From contig JAUYPV010000049.1 of the NCBI GenBank assembly GCA_030697555.1, positions 62,001-126,000 of the forward strand: 64,000 nt of DNA, in the 5' to 3' direction. The translations under genes were made by a program, and so were the position numbers. The notes beneath the pieces were generated by a model. That model ran no database searches. It was not told where the DNA came from and was given only the letters and a program-made list of their open reading frames with translations. Source of the stretch: Hyphomonadaceae bacterium. Its GTDB lineage: Bacteria > Pseudomonadota > Alphaproteobacteria > Caulobacterales > Hyphomonadaceae. Positions 50,166-59,315 of the stretch are shown here, piece after piece; positions within the stretch are counted from its first letter, which is position 1, and the number at the start of each line of letters is the position of its first letter.

Positions 50166-50915
50166 CTACCGCCCGCGTGGCCGGGTCCTTCGCCCTGCCC
50201 GAAACAGCTGACCAGTTTCGAGCATTCGCCAGGCCGCCTGCTCCTGACTTCCTGCATCCAACCGGACGCTCGCCTTCTGTCGCAGAGTGCGGACGGTCGA
50301 GATCTTGACGTCGAGTTGGCTCGCAACATCGGCCGGACGCTCGCCAAAGACCGTCGCGCGATACAGAAATTCGTGCTCGCGCGCAGTCAATTGCTCGGCG
50401 TCACTGAGCTTCGGCTTCTGAAGTTCCAGGACCTGTTGGTATGCGTAATTGCCAATACGCATGCAGAGCCGGATGCGGTCTGGATCAAGGCGCTCGGATG
50501 ACGTCAATGAACACGATGCGCCGACAATGACAGACCGGAGCGCCTGCGAAACGCCCTCGCGTTGGCCAACCAGCTCGCGCAGTTGGTCGAACCATTGCTT
50601 CTGCGGCTTCTTCCTTTGGTCTCGCCGCGAATGAACTGGCGGCCAATACAGCGGGCCGCTGCTCTGTTCGACCGCCGCAAACATTGGATTGAACGAGGCG
50701 CCTCGCTCGTATGCGAACAACCAGTCGATGGCCGGAGTTGGCCAGCTGTGTACCAATACCCCGAGGCTTCTCTGGTCTTCGATGCGGCCGTGTGTTGCAA
50801 TCGCGAAGCCGCTGACTCCCAAGTCGCGGAATGTCAGATCGAGCAAATCTTTTACGGACCGCGCAGTCTGTGTCTGGTCGCACGCTTCGACAAAAGCCCA
50901 ATACTTGCTGCTCAT
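50166..50915 (-). CDS. LuxR-type autoinducer-binding regulator (solo)
   Basis: 249 residues. The N-terminal domain fits the LuxR autoinducer-binding fold (HSWPTPAIDWLFAYERGASFNPMF, then YWPPV), but the usual Asp of the DP motif is Asn (NP). The C-terminal helix-turn-helix is LTAREHEFLYRATVFGERPADVASQLDVKISTVRTLRQKASVRL. No luxI-type synthase is in the window. It lies 131 bp upstream of the receptor gene on the same strand and may link lasso genes to cell density or to a foreign signal. Confidence 0.75.
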   Translation of the reverse strand: MSSKYWAFVEACDQTQTARSVKDLLDLTFRDLGVSGFAIATHGRIEDQRSLGVLVHSWPTPAIDWLFAYERGASFNPMFAAVEQSSGPLYWPPVHSRRDQRKKPQKQWFDQLRELVGQREGVSQALRSVIVGASCSLTSSERLDPDRIRLCMRIGNYAYQQVLELQKPKLSDAEQLTAREHEFLYRATVFGERPADVASQLDVKISTVRTLRQKASVRLDAGSQEQAAWRMLETGQLFRAGRRTRPRGR

Positions 50916-51114
50916 TCAGAAATCAGCTCGGGCGACCACCGGCACGTACTTCAGTCGCATTGGCGCCTCAGCCTTCGCCATCATCGCCCCTCTCGCGCCC
51001 TGCCCGGCGCACCTAATACAAATCGCAGCTCCGACCCGTTGTTTTTCAGCGTGATTCGTCAACATGCGATTGTACTTTCCAGTCTTTTGTAGGCGCTGCC
51101 GCACACGTTTTTGG

Positions 51115-52872
51115 CTACGAGTCCCTCTGCGTGTCCCAAAGCCGGCCGTAGACGCCGTTCGCAGCCATCAGTTCGTCGTGACTGCCTTGCTCCACCACTC
51201 TGCCGTTCTGCAAGACAATGATACTCGCTGCGCTTGCCGCAAGCGCAAGGCGATGGGTGACGATCAGCGTTGTACGTCCCGCAGCCATCGCCATCAGGTC
51301 CGTACATACGTCCTTCTCAGTTCTGGCATCGAGCGCTGACGTGGCTTCGTCGAGCAGCAGGATGTCAGCGTCCTGGAGCAGCGCCCTCGCGATCGCGACG
51401 CGCTGTCTTTCACCTCCCGACAGCTTGAACCCCTTGTCGCCCACGACCGTGTCCAGGCCGTCGCGCAAACCCGCAAACAACCCATCCAGTCTCGCGATGC
51501 GGAGCACACGTGCGATGTCCTCGTTACTGGCGTCTGGCTTTGCAAAGACGAGATTGTGACGAAGCGACGCGTTAAAAAATGTGCCTTCCTGAGCGACGAC
51601 CGCAATTCGACGTCGAACCAGAGATGTTGCAAGCTCTGATAAGGGTGCTCCGTCAATCAGCACCCGACCGGCATCCGGGGACAGGTGTTTTTGAAGCACG
51701 CGCAATAGCGATGTCTTGCCCTCTCCAGTGGCTCCCACGATCGCCACGGTTGTTCCGGCGGGGACAGAGAAACTCACGTGCGAAAGGACGCGGCGCTCCG
51801 CGCCATACGAAACCGAAACCTCGTCGAATTCGATCGTCGGCGCTGTGTTTCGCAGACGCGCTCCGACCGAATCAAGGCCTTCATCGGTGACGGGTTCGGT
51901 TGGTTGAGCGAGTAGATCCTTCCAACCAGAGAGATACGCCGCACCCTGCGTCAAATCTCTAATCGCATATCCGCTCATTTCCAGCGGGCCGATTATCTGC
52001 AGCATGTAAGTGGTCAAAAGGAGGAAATCGCCAGCCGACATCTGGCCGTTGCGAACAGCCTCCACGCCGAGCCAGATCGAGCAAGCCACACTCGTGACGA
52101 AAACGGCAGCGGTAGCCAGCCCCGTCTCGAACCTACGGTGCGAGCAGGCTTTCCATCCTTTTTCCGTCTCGCGGGCCGCCCGAGCGTAGCTTTGTCCCAC
52201 ACGCTGCTCGGCCGTGCAGTTCTTGATTGTCTCCACATTGGCGAGACCTTCCGAGAGGAGACCTGACGTCTCGACCTGCCTTTGCAGCGCCCAATTTATC
52301 GGAGCACTCGTCCGCCGCACGCCCCAGGCGAAAACGCACACATACGCGACGATCGTCAGGCTAACGACGACCCAAACCTTCGTATCGAAGTGGCTGCCCA
52401 CCACCCACAGGATTGCAGCCATCTGCACGACGATCGGAAAGAGGGACGCGCACGCCAGTGAAAGCACCATCCGAACGCCCTGCAGGGCATGGCTGTGCGT
52501 CTGCATAAGGGCGCCCGGATTGGCGCTCAGGTGAAAATTCATCGGGAGGCGTATCAGGCGGTCGAATGACAGTTCGCTGACGCGACGCTGAAGCGCCTGG
52601 TCGCTTGCTGCATAGTAAAATGACTGCACATGGCCGGCCAGCCTGCCGATAGAGAGAGCCGCCAGGTAGGCGCCCGCCAGACCAACCACTCCGGGGCCAA
52701 CCTCGCCGCCTGACAGCCCATCAACGAGCTGGGCCAAGAACATCGGCGCCAACGCCGCCGAAGTCGCGACGATTGCAGCAAGCACGAGCGAGGCGATTAT
52801 GCGGACACGGATCGGCGCGTCCAGCGCGCGGCCGAACGCCGTCCAAAGATCGCGATCGAGGATCGCCGTCAT
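51115..52872 (-). CDS. ABC transporter, fused membrane and ATPase domains (lasso exporter D)
   Basis: 585 residues from ATG 52872. An N-terminal six-helix membrane domain is followed by an ATPase domain with Walker A IVGATGEGKTSLL, signature LSGGERQRVA, Walker B ILLLDEATSAL and the H-loop VTHRLA. It has the half-transporter form of McjD-like lasso exporters and of MsbA-like proteins. Its position 199 bp upstream of the LuxR gene makes export and self-protection the likely task. Confidence 0.75.
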   Translation of the reverse strand: MTAILDRDLWTAFGRALDAPIRVRIIASLVLAAIVATSAALAPMFLAQLVDGLSGGEVGPGVVGLAGAYLAALSIGRLAGHVQSFYYAASDQALQRRVSELSFDRLIRLPMNFHLSANPGALMQTHSHALQGVRMVLSLACASLFPIVVQMAAILWVVGSHFDTKVWVVVSLTIVAYVCVFAWGVRRTSAPINWALQRQVETSGLLSEGLANVETIKNCTAEQRVGQSYARAARETEKGWKACSHRRFETGLATAAVFVTSVACSIWLGVEAVRNGQMSAGDFLLLTTYMLQIIGPLEMSGYAIRDLTQGAAYLSGWKDLLAQPTEPVTDEGLDSVGARLRNTAPTIEFDEVSVSYGAERRVLSHVSFSVPAGTTVAIVGATGEGKTSLLRVLQKHLSPDAGRVLIDGAPLSELATSLVRRRIAVVAQEGTFFNASLRHNLVFAKPDASNEDIARVLRIARLDGLFAGLRDGLDTVVGDKGFKLSGGERQRVAIARALLQDADILLLDEATSALDARTEKDVCTDLMAMAAGRTTLIVTHRLALAASAASIIVLQNGRVVEQGSHDELMAANGVYGRLWDTQRDS

Positions 52873-53109
52873 CCGTTCCAACCCGATAGCGCAATAACCG
52901 CCCACAACGGCTAGATCTGCGACGTGACAACCGTCCCGATCTTACAACTCTAGCCGGAAATTTTGCGGCTCTCGTCCCCGGAATGACGACGACTGGCAGA
53001 AATTGAGATGCCAGGCTCCCCGCTGATGAGCGATTCGCGAGGCCACGGAGGAGTTCATCTGCCGGTCCACCTTCATCAATGCGATCTACCTCTTGGTGAG
53101 GCGAGAACG

Positions 53110-53730
53110 ATGGCAGATGCGTCAGCCTGGGAGCGCGCATACCAGCGATTGAAGAGCGACATCCTGAGCGGCTCGATACCTGTTGGACCACTGGACATCC
53201 GGATCCTCGGGGATCGGCTGCGGATGAGTGTGACGCCTGTGCGGGAGGCGCTCGCTCGCCTGCACGCGGAGCGTTTGGTTCGCCTTGCCCCGCATCAGGG
53301 CTATGTTGTGACGACTGCCTCCGCACAGCGCCTGGAGCATTTGTACGAGCTTTCGAGCGCCCTCGTGCATCTTTGTCTCGAACGCGCCAGCCGCTCGCGG
53401 CGCGCAAAGATCGAAGGTGGACGCCCGCTGCTGCTTGTGGGGTCATATGCACCTGATCTCACAGCTCTGATCGCCGACATTGCAGCCGCGCAACCAAATG
53501 CTCCGTTGGCCGAATCAATCCTGTCTCTCAATGACCAGCTGTACGCAGCTCGCCGGTGCGAACCCAAACTCTTCACGGGCGCGAACCAGGAGTTGGCGGG
53601 CCTGATCGCGCTGTGGAACAACCGCAATGCGGGAGATCTGCGGTTACGTCTGCGGGACCATCACCGAATGCGTCTCGTCCGTGTCGACGCGCTCGCACGG
53701 TTGTTATCCGAGGAGGCCGGCGCGGCTTAG
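53110..53730 (+). CDS. GntR-family regulator
   Basis: 206 residues from ATG 53110 with GAGGCGAG upstream. The N-terminal winged helix is clear (AYQRLKSDILSGSIPVGPLDIRILGDRLRMSVTPVREALARLHAERLVRLAPHQGYVV). The remaining helical domain resembles a short FCD-type sensor. It is divergent from the ABC exporter gene and may regulate it. Confidence 0.8.
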   Translation: MADASAWERAYQRLKSDILSGSIPVGPLDIRILGDRLRMSVTPVREALARLHAERLVRLAPHQGYVVTTASAQRLEHLYELSSALVHLCLERASRSRRAKIEGGRPLLLVGSYAPDLTALIADIAAAQPNAPLAESILSLNDQLYAARRCEPKLFTGANQELAGLIALWNNRNAGDLRLRLRDHHRMRLVRVDALARLLSEEAGAA

Positions 53731-53807
53731 ACGAAGGGGGGACGTATGCACGACGAAATCTGCCGCCGGCGCGCAGCGTGCGGCGTATTCGATACGCGCG
53801 GGAAAAC

Positions 53808-53837
53808 GGACGCCGCCGCCTTTCGGCGGCGGCGTCC
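53808..53837. terminator. Perfect 13-bp hairpin downstream of gntR
   Basis: GGACGCCGCCGCC pairs perfectly with GGCGGCGGCGTCC across a TTTC loop. No T-tract follows, so it may end transcription weakly or protect mRNA. Further GC-rich inverted segments continue to about 54000; no gene is supported between 53731 and 54004. Confidence 0.5.
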
Positions 53838-54004
53838 GGAGACCATGCAAGGGCGTCGTCGTCAGGTCCCCGGATGGTCTTCGGCATCGAGGCGGCTTGG
53901 AGGTTTGGGGGTCACGCCGCCTCCCACCAATAGCCGCGCATGGGGCGCCGCGCCCTACCCCGGCAGCAGGGATTTTTCCCTGAGCGCCGCCGGAGGTTGA
54001 GTTC

Positions 54005-54454
54005 ATGGCCAGAGCCCGTATCCGCCTTGATGAAACAGATCACAGGATCCTTTCGCTCCTGACACAGGACGCAGGCCTCAAGAACAAGGACCTTGCGAAG
54101 CGCGTGGGGGTTGCGCCGAGCACGTGCCTCGCCCGTGTCCGCCGGCTCGAGCAGAACGGTTTCATCGTTGGCTATCGTGCGGTCGTTACGCGGTCCGGTC
54201 TCGGCGCGCGTCTGGAGGGCTGGGCAGATATCCGCTTCAGGCATGTGACGCCCGAGCTTACCCGCGAATTCGGTCGTCTTGTCGAAGCAGCGCCTGAAAT
54301 CGTCGAGGCGCACCGCATCGCCGGTCGCGCCGACTACGTCGTGCGCTTTTGCGGTGGCGACATGGCGGCGTGGAATTCCTTTCGCGAGAGCCTTGATGCG
54401 CTCGGCTGCGATGCCGAAGCGCAGTTCAACTTGCTGGTTGAAGCAGTCAAGTAA
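54005..54454 (+). CDS. Lrp/AsnC-family regulator
   Basis: 149 residues. The N-terminal helix-turn-helix (LDETDHRILSLLTQDAGLKNKDLAKRVGVAPSTCLARVRRLEQNGFIVGYRAVV) and a C-terminal RAM domain (VEAHRIAGRADYVVRF) are standard for the family. Targets are unknown; amino-acid sensing is typical. Confidence 0.85.
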   Translation: MARARIRLDETDHRILSLLTQDAGLKNKDLAKRVGVAPSTCLARVRRLEQNGFIVGYRAVVTRSGLGARLEGWADIRFRHVTPELTREFGRLVEAAPEIVEAHRIAGRADYVVRFCGGDMAAWNSFRESLDALGCDAEAQFNLLVEAVK

Positions 54455-54504
54455 GCGGCGACGCTCGGGCCGGCAGACCGACGTCTCAGGGAAAACTGCC
54501 GTCT

Positions 54505-54640
54505 AATGGTTCATATATCGACCACTAAATCCTTTAATGGTCGATATATGGACCATTATCATCATCCCCTCTTGTCAAGGCGATCATAATGGTTCATATA
54601 TCGACCATTATCGACGTTAGTGGTCACTATATAGAGCATT
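54505..54640. promoter_or_regulatory. Four hipBA operators
   Basis: Four 22-bp imperfect palindromes of the form AATGGT-N10-ACCATT lie at 54505-54526, 54536-54557, 54588-54609 and 54619-54640. Start-to-start spacing is 31, 52 and 31 bp, so they form two symmetric pairs. The centres are AT-rich (ATATAT). They precede hipB and fit cooperative HipB binding. Confidence 0.85.
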
Positions 54641-54645
54641 ATCCC

Positions 54646-54993
54646 GTGAAAAACTCAGCTTCCAAGTCAGCGATTCCAACCGCCGTGCGCCGGGCACTCG
54701 TCAAACTTGGCGGAGATATTTCCGTTGCGCGCCGGCGTCGCGAAATCACGGCGCAGCTCATGGCCGACCGCGCCTTCATAACGCGCGGCACCTTGCGCCG
54801 CATCGAACACGGCGATGCGGCAGTTTCAATCGCAAACTATGCGACTGTGCTGTTCGTGCTTGGAATGACCGAGCGGCTAGCTGAACTCGCAGATCCCGCG
54901 GCAGATCCTCTAGGGCGCGACTTGGCTGAAGAACAGTTGCCCAAGCGCGTCCGACCGCGCGAACCGCGGGAGACCGTTCAAAATGGAACGTGA
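54646..54993 (+). CDS. hipB: HipB-like antitoxin
   Basis: 115 residues from GTG 54646. An ATG at 54589 would place two operators inside the coding region, so the GTG is preferred. A helix-turn-helix domain is seen (AVRRALVKLGGDISVARRRREITAQLMADRAFITRGTLRRIEHGD, then ATVLFVLGM). The C-terminal tail is charged and Pro/Arg-rich. It overlaps hipA by 11 bp and should repress the operon through the four operators. Confidence 0.8.
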   Translation: MKNSASKSAIPTAVRRALVKLGGDISVARRRREITAQLMADRAFITRGTLRRIEHGDAAVSIANYATVLFVLGMTERLAELADPAADPLGRDLAEEQLPKRVRPREPRETVQNGT

Positions 54994-56398
54994 GCTGAGT
55001 GTTTACATCGACCTGAAAGGGGAAGCCGTCCTCGTCGGACGAATGTGGGTGAAGGAACGTGCGGGCAAAGAGTCAGCGACGTTCGAATACGACGCGACCT
55101 GGTTGAAGCATCCGCAGAAGTTCGCATTGGCCCCCACCCTGATGCTGACGTCAGGAAAATTCCATTCGGCTAACGACCTCTTCAGCGCGTTTTCCGATCC
55201 GGCCCCGGACCGTTGGGGACGAAAACTCATGCGCCACTTCGAGCTGGAGTCCGCAAAGGCGGAAGGACGGACAGCACGTACCTTGCTGAGCTCGGACTTT
55301 CTTGCGGGCGTCGACGATGAGATCCGGCTGGGCGCTCTCCGGTTCAAGCGACCGGGCGACGACAAGTTTCTCGCCCATACCGGCCGTCCAGTGCCGCCTT
55401 TGATCGAGCTCGGCGAACTGCTCTCCGCCACGGACCGGATTGAAAAAGGAAAACCCAAAAAGAGGGATATCCAGATCCTTCTGGCGCCAGGTGGATCACT
55501 CGGCGGCGCCAGGCCGAAAGCGTCGATACGCGATCATGGAATACTTCACATCGCGAAATTCCCCTGGGCCAGGGACGAATGGCCAGTCATTCTGTGGGAA
55601 GCAGTCCTGCTCAAACTTGCGACAAGCGCTGGTATCGCGGTGGCGCCCAACAGGGTGGCGCGCGTCGGCACAAAGCCGGTTCTCCTGACCGAGAGATTCG
55701 ACAGGGAGGCCGACAATATACGTATTCCATTTATGTCCGCCATGACCGCCCTGGATGCTCAGGATCACAGCGAGGGACGGAGCTACATAGAGATTCTCGA
55801 TGTCATCCGTCAGATCGGGGCGCTTCCCATTGAGGACGCCAGGCAGCTCTGGCGGCGCATGGTGTTCAACGTGCTTGTTTCAAACACGGACGATCACCTG
55901 AGGAACCACGGATTTCTCTGGGCGAGCCGGGGTTGGCGGCTTTCACCCGCCTACGACATGAACCCGGCCCCACCGCACGTCACTGCCCGCATGCATGTCC
56001 TTGCGTTGAATGAGCTGGATGCGACGTCATCGATCGACATCGTGATGTCGGTCGCGAAAAGCTTTGGGCTTTCTCTCAACGAAGCCATGAGGATCGCCGG
56101 TGAAGTGGGGAACGCCGTCTCTGCCTGGCGGACGGCTGCGGCTGCGCAGAAGCTCACAAAGGACGACATCGACTTCATGTCTGAGGCTTTCGATCACACC
56201 GATCTGAAAGGCGCCATTGCGCTGGGCGCAAAGGCGCCGCGTATACTCACCCTCCCCAAGCCAGTGGCGAAAAAGCCGGCCAGCGGAAAGGTCGCCTCGC
56301 CTGCCAAGGCCGCAGGCGACACGGCAGCCAAACGGCCAGCCGCCAAGAAGAGGGCAAACCGGAAACCCGCCCAAACTCGAAAGCGCAGGCCGACATAG
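54983..56398 (+). CDS. hipA: HipA-family kinase toxin with basic tail
   Basis: 471 residues. N-terminal subdomain (YIDLKGEAVLVGRMWV) is followed by the kinase fold: GGSLGGARPKA near 170, ILHIAKFP, and catalytic NTDDHLRNHGFL near 301, then SPAYDMNP. HipA kinases phosphorylate translation factors such as glutamyl-tRNA synthetase and cause growth arrest. From about residue 423 the protein has an Ala/Lys/Pro-rich tail (AKKPASGKVASPAKAAG and similar), like histone H1 tails, not typical of HipA. Confidence 0.85.
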   Translation: MERELSVYIDLKGEAVLVGRMWVKERAGKESATFEYDATWLKHPQKFALAPTLMLTSGKFHSANDLFSAFSDPAPDRWGRKLMRHFELESAKAEGRTARTLLSSDFLAGVDDEIRLGALRFKRPGDDKFLAHTGRPVPPLIELGELLSATDRIEKGKPKKRDIQILLAPGGSLGGARPKASIRDHGILHIAKFPWARDEWPVILWEAVLLKLATSAGIAVAPNRVARVGTKPVLLTERFDREADNIRIPFMSAMTALDAQDHSEGRSYIEILDVIRQIGALPIEDARQLWRRMVFNVLVSNTDDHLRNHGFLWASRGWRLSPAYDMNPAPPHVTARMHVLALNELDATSSIDIVMSVAKSFGLSLNEAMRIAGEVGNAVSAWRTAAAAQKLTKDDIDFMSEAFDHTDLKGAIALGAKAPRILTLPKPVAKKPASGKVASPAKAAGDTAAKRPAAKKRANRKPAQTRKRRPT

Positions 56399-56721
56399 AT
56401 CGAAGCCGCAGGCCGGCGAACCGTCAGGCTCGCAGCGGGCTACCGCGGCCTCGCCCGATATTCGGTGAAATGGCTAAATTCACTGCGCAGTGAGTATGCG
56501 GCATTTCGCGAATGCGTCCGTTGGCACGGGCCAGGACTTCGCGTCCCTAAGCGGCTCAAAACCGGACACTTCGTTCTGCTCGGAAACAGGCAGTGGGACA
56601 GCAGGCGAATTTTATTCGGTAGACGTTCGCGAAAATTCGGAGCTCGCCCTCGGCTCCGAATTCCGCGCGGCGCCGCTCCGGCAGCGGTCTTGCGCCTCGT
56701 CTTCCACCTAGGAGGACAAGC
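56399..56721. other. Gap between hipA and the transfer operon
   Basis: About 320 bases. Several overlapping frames are open (for example 56490-56711), but none shows a domain. A GC-rich stretch with a hairpin lies at 56400-56440. It probably carries the promoter of the conjugation operon. Confidence 0.4.
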
Positions 56722-57309
56722 GTGGGTACGGAAGCGAGCCATCTCGAACAGAAGCCATCCGCCGTCAGGCCGCTGCAGCGCGCACATCGGCGCCAGCTCC
56801 ATGCGGGCGCCTGGCTTCTTGCGACAATCACCGGCGTCTCGCTCGGACTTCTCTCGCTCCAACCTCAGACGCCCGCCCTCATCTGGAATTTCACGACAAG
56901 CGTTCCGGTCGGCCTCTATGGCGTCTCACGAACAGAGCCGGCCAGGGGCGACCTCGTGGCAATCGCTCCGACTGGCGCCACGCGCGAGACGCTGAACGCT
57001 TATGGCGCCCTCCCCGCCGGCAAGGTCCTGCTGAAGCAACTCAAAGCCTCCCGGGGCGACGTCGTCTGCAGGGTCGGCACGTCAATCACGGTCAACGGCG
57101 CTGCCGCCGCAACAGCCAGACTCAGATCTAGCGAGGGCCACGCGCTTCCCGTCTGGAGCGGATGCCGCGCACTCAGCGCCGGCGAAATCCTTGTCCTTGC
57201 CCCGCACGCTCTGTCCTTCGACGGCCGCTACTTCGGTCCGATTGACGACGCCCAGATCATCGGCGTCGCAAGGCCCCTCCTCACCTTCCCGCAGGAAGGG
57301 ACGCCGTGA
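56722..57309 (+). CDS. traF: TraF, conjugal S26-type signal peptidase
   Basis: 195 residues from GTG 56722, with AGGAGGA upstream. One N-terminal membrane anchor (GAWLLATITGVSLGLLSL) is followed by the S26 motif FTTSVPVGLYGV with Ser near 60, and VLLKQL with the general-base Lys near 105. TraF matures the TrbC pilin by cyclisation in P-type transfer systems. It overlaps traG at TGATG. Confidence 0.85.
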   Translation: MGTEASHLEQKPSAVRPLQRAHRRQLHAGAWLLATITGVSLGLLSLQPQTPALIWNFTTSVPVGLYGVSRTEPARGDLVAIAPTGATRETLNAYGALPAGKVLLKQLKASRGDVVCRVGTSITVNGAAAATARLRSSEGHALPVWSGCRALSAGEILVLAPHALSFDGRYFGPIDDAQIIGVARPLLTFPQEGTP

Positions 57310-59306
57310 TGGGGGCCGGACGCATCTATTGGGGGCAGATCGTCACCGTGCTGTGTGCGGTCGTGGCGAGTGCGATCGCGGCGACGCAATGGACGGCCGA
57401 CGCGCTCGGCTACCAGCCACAGCTTGGACAGCCCGACGCGATCATGTGGGGCGTGCCGGTCTACGCGCCCTGGAAGTTCCTGTTGTGGTGGTATCACTAC
57501 GACGCCTACGCGCGAGACATCTTCGAAACCGGCGCCATGATCTTCCTCGCCGGCGTCACCCTCTCCGTCGCGACCGCTTTCGGTTTCTCACTCTGGCGCT
57601 CCCGCGAAGCGAAGGAATCCGACACCTACGGCACAGCCCGCTGGGCGACCGCGCGAGACCTCAAACGCCTGAACCTCACGCGTGGCGACGGCGTCATCCT
57701 GGGCGCTTGGGGAAAATCCATCCTGCGGCACGACGGCGCCGACCATGTCCTGGTCGTGGCCCCCACCAACACCGGCAAGAGCGTCGGCGTGTCGCTGCCG
57801 ACGGGGCTGGTGTGGCGTCACTCCTACGTCGCACTCGATCTCAAGGGCGAGAACTGGACTGTGACGTCTGGGCTCCGCTCGTCATTCGGCCCCGTGTTCC
57901 GCTTCGCGCCGACGGAGACAGGCGCGCACCGCTACAACCCGTTGACCCAGATCCGGCGTGGCGACGCGGAAGTCCGCGACGCGCAGATTCTCGCCGACAT
58001 GCTTGTCGATCCGGAAGGCTCGCTGCGCGAACGCTCGCACTGGCAGCTGCGCGCGTTCGAGCTCCTGGTCGCGACCATCCTCTGGACCTTGTACGCCGAG
58101 CAACGGAAATCGTTGGCGCGCGTCGCCGAACTGCTTGCCGACCCCCGGCGCCCCGTCATTGACCTGCTCGAGGAGATGCTTGCAGGGCCGATCAGACAAG
58201 GCGCGCCGCACCCCGTCGTCGCCGCCGGCGCCCGGCAGCTGCTCGACATGGCCGAGGCCGAGCGTTCGGGCGTCGTCTCGACCGCGCTCGGCTATCTCGC
58301 GCTCTATCGCGATCCTGTTCTCGCCCGCGCGACTGAAGTGTCCGACTTCTCGATCGAGGACATCATCGCGGGCGCGCGGCCGGTGTCGCTCTATCTCGTC
58401 ATCCCGCCCGAGGAGATCTCGCGGCTCAAGGCGCTGCTACGGCTTGTCCTCAACCAGATCCTGAAGCGGCTGACCGAGATCGCCGGCCAGCGCCAGGGCC
58501 CTAACAACCAAAGCTCTGGCCGCCGCGTGCTGCTCATGCTCGACGAGTTTCCGCAGCTCGGAAAGCTCGACTTCTTCGAGCATGCCCTCGCCTACATCCG
58601 CGGCTACGGCATCAAGGCCTGCCTCGTTGCGCAATCGCTCAACCAGATCGCCCAAGTCTATGGCGAGCATTCCTCCATCCTCGACAACGCCAGCGTGCGC
58701 GTTGCGTTCGCCTGCAATGACGAGCGCACCGCCAAGCGCATCTCGGACATGCTGGGGCAGACCACCGAGACCCGCTCGCAGATGAACTATGCGGGATCCC
58801 GCATGGCGCCCTGGCTCGGGCATACGATGGTCTCGCGCCAGGAAGTGCCGCGCCCACTGCTGACGCCCGGCGAAGTCATGCAGCTGCCCGCCTCGGACGC
58901 GCTTGTGCTGACGGGAAGCGCGCCGCCGATCCGCGCGCGCAAGGTGCGCTACTTCGAGGAGCCGGCTTTCCGGTCGCGTCTGCGTCCGGCAGTGCATGTC
59001 CTCCCCACGCAGGGACCTGGCGTTCCGACGGATTGGGACGGTCTGACGACGCCTCCCCCACCACCCCCCACCCCCGCACCTCCGCGGACACCCCGGCCGG
59101 CGGCGCGCCCCGCCCCCCGCCGATCCGTCGCCACGGCCAACCAGAAATCATTCGACTTCACCGCGCCGGCACAAGCCGCCGCGCCGGGGCAGCAGTCCGC
59201 CCCAACAGCCTCCGAGCCGGACGAAAGCCAAGTGCTGGAAGGCGCAGATCCGGCGCGCGCGCTGTTCGGCTTCGACGACGACCTTCTCGATCCATCGGGA
59301 CACTGA
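57309..59306 (+). CDS. traG: TraG/VirD4 coupling protein
   Basis: 665 residues. Two N-terminal membrane segments, Walker A APTNTGKSVG near 151 and Walker B LLMLDEFPQLGKLDF near 407 identify the type IV coupling ATPase that brings the relaxase-bound DNA to the secretion channel. The last about 100 residues are Pro/Ala-rich and likely disordered. A GTG one codon earlier is the alternative start. Confidence 0.9.
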   Translation: MGAGRIYWGQIVTVLCAVVASAIAATQWTADALGYQPQLGQPDAIMWGVPVYAPWKFLLWWYHYDAYARDIFETGAMIFLAGVTLSVATAFGFSLWRSREAKESDTYGTARWATARDLKRLNLTRGDGVILGAWGKSILRHDGADHVLVVAPTNTGKSVGVSLPTGLVWRHSYVALDLKGENWTVTSGLRSSFGPVFRFAPTETGAHRYNPLTQIRRGDAEVRDAQILADMLVDPEGSLRERSHWQLRAFELLVATILWTLYAEQRKSLARVAELLADPRRPVIDLLEEMLAGPIRQGAPHPVVAAGARQLLDMAEAERSGVVSTALGYLALYRDPVLARATEVSDFSIEDIIAGARPVSLYLVIPPEEISRLKALLRLVLNQILKRLTEIAGQRQGPNNQSSGRRVLLMLDEFPQLGKLDFFEHALAYIRGYGIKACLVAQSLNQIAQVYGEHSSILDNASVRVAFACNDERTAKRISDMLGQTTETRSQMNYAGSRMAPWLGHTMVSRQEVPRPLLTPGEVMQLPASDALVLTGSAPPIRARKVRYFEEPAFRSRLRPAVHVLPTQGPGVPTDWDGLTTPPPPPPTPAPPRTPRPAARPAPRRSVATANQKSFDFTAPAQAAAPGQQSAPTASEPDESQVLEGADPARALFGFDDDLLDPSGH

Positions 59307-59315
59307 GAGACAGAC

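Noticed and set aside
54589-54645. Upstream ATG start of hipB
   Set aside because: The segment is made of operator sequence; GTG 54646 leaves the operators outside the gene.
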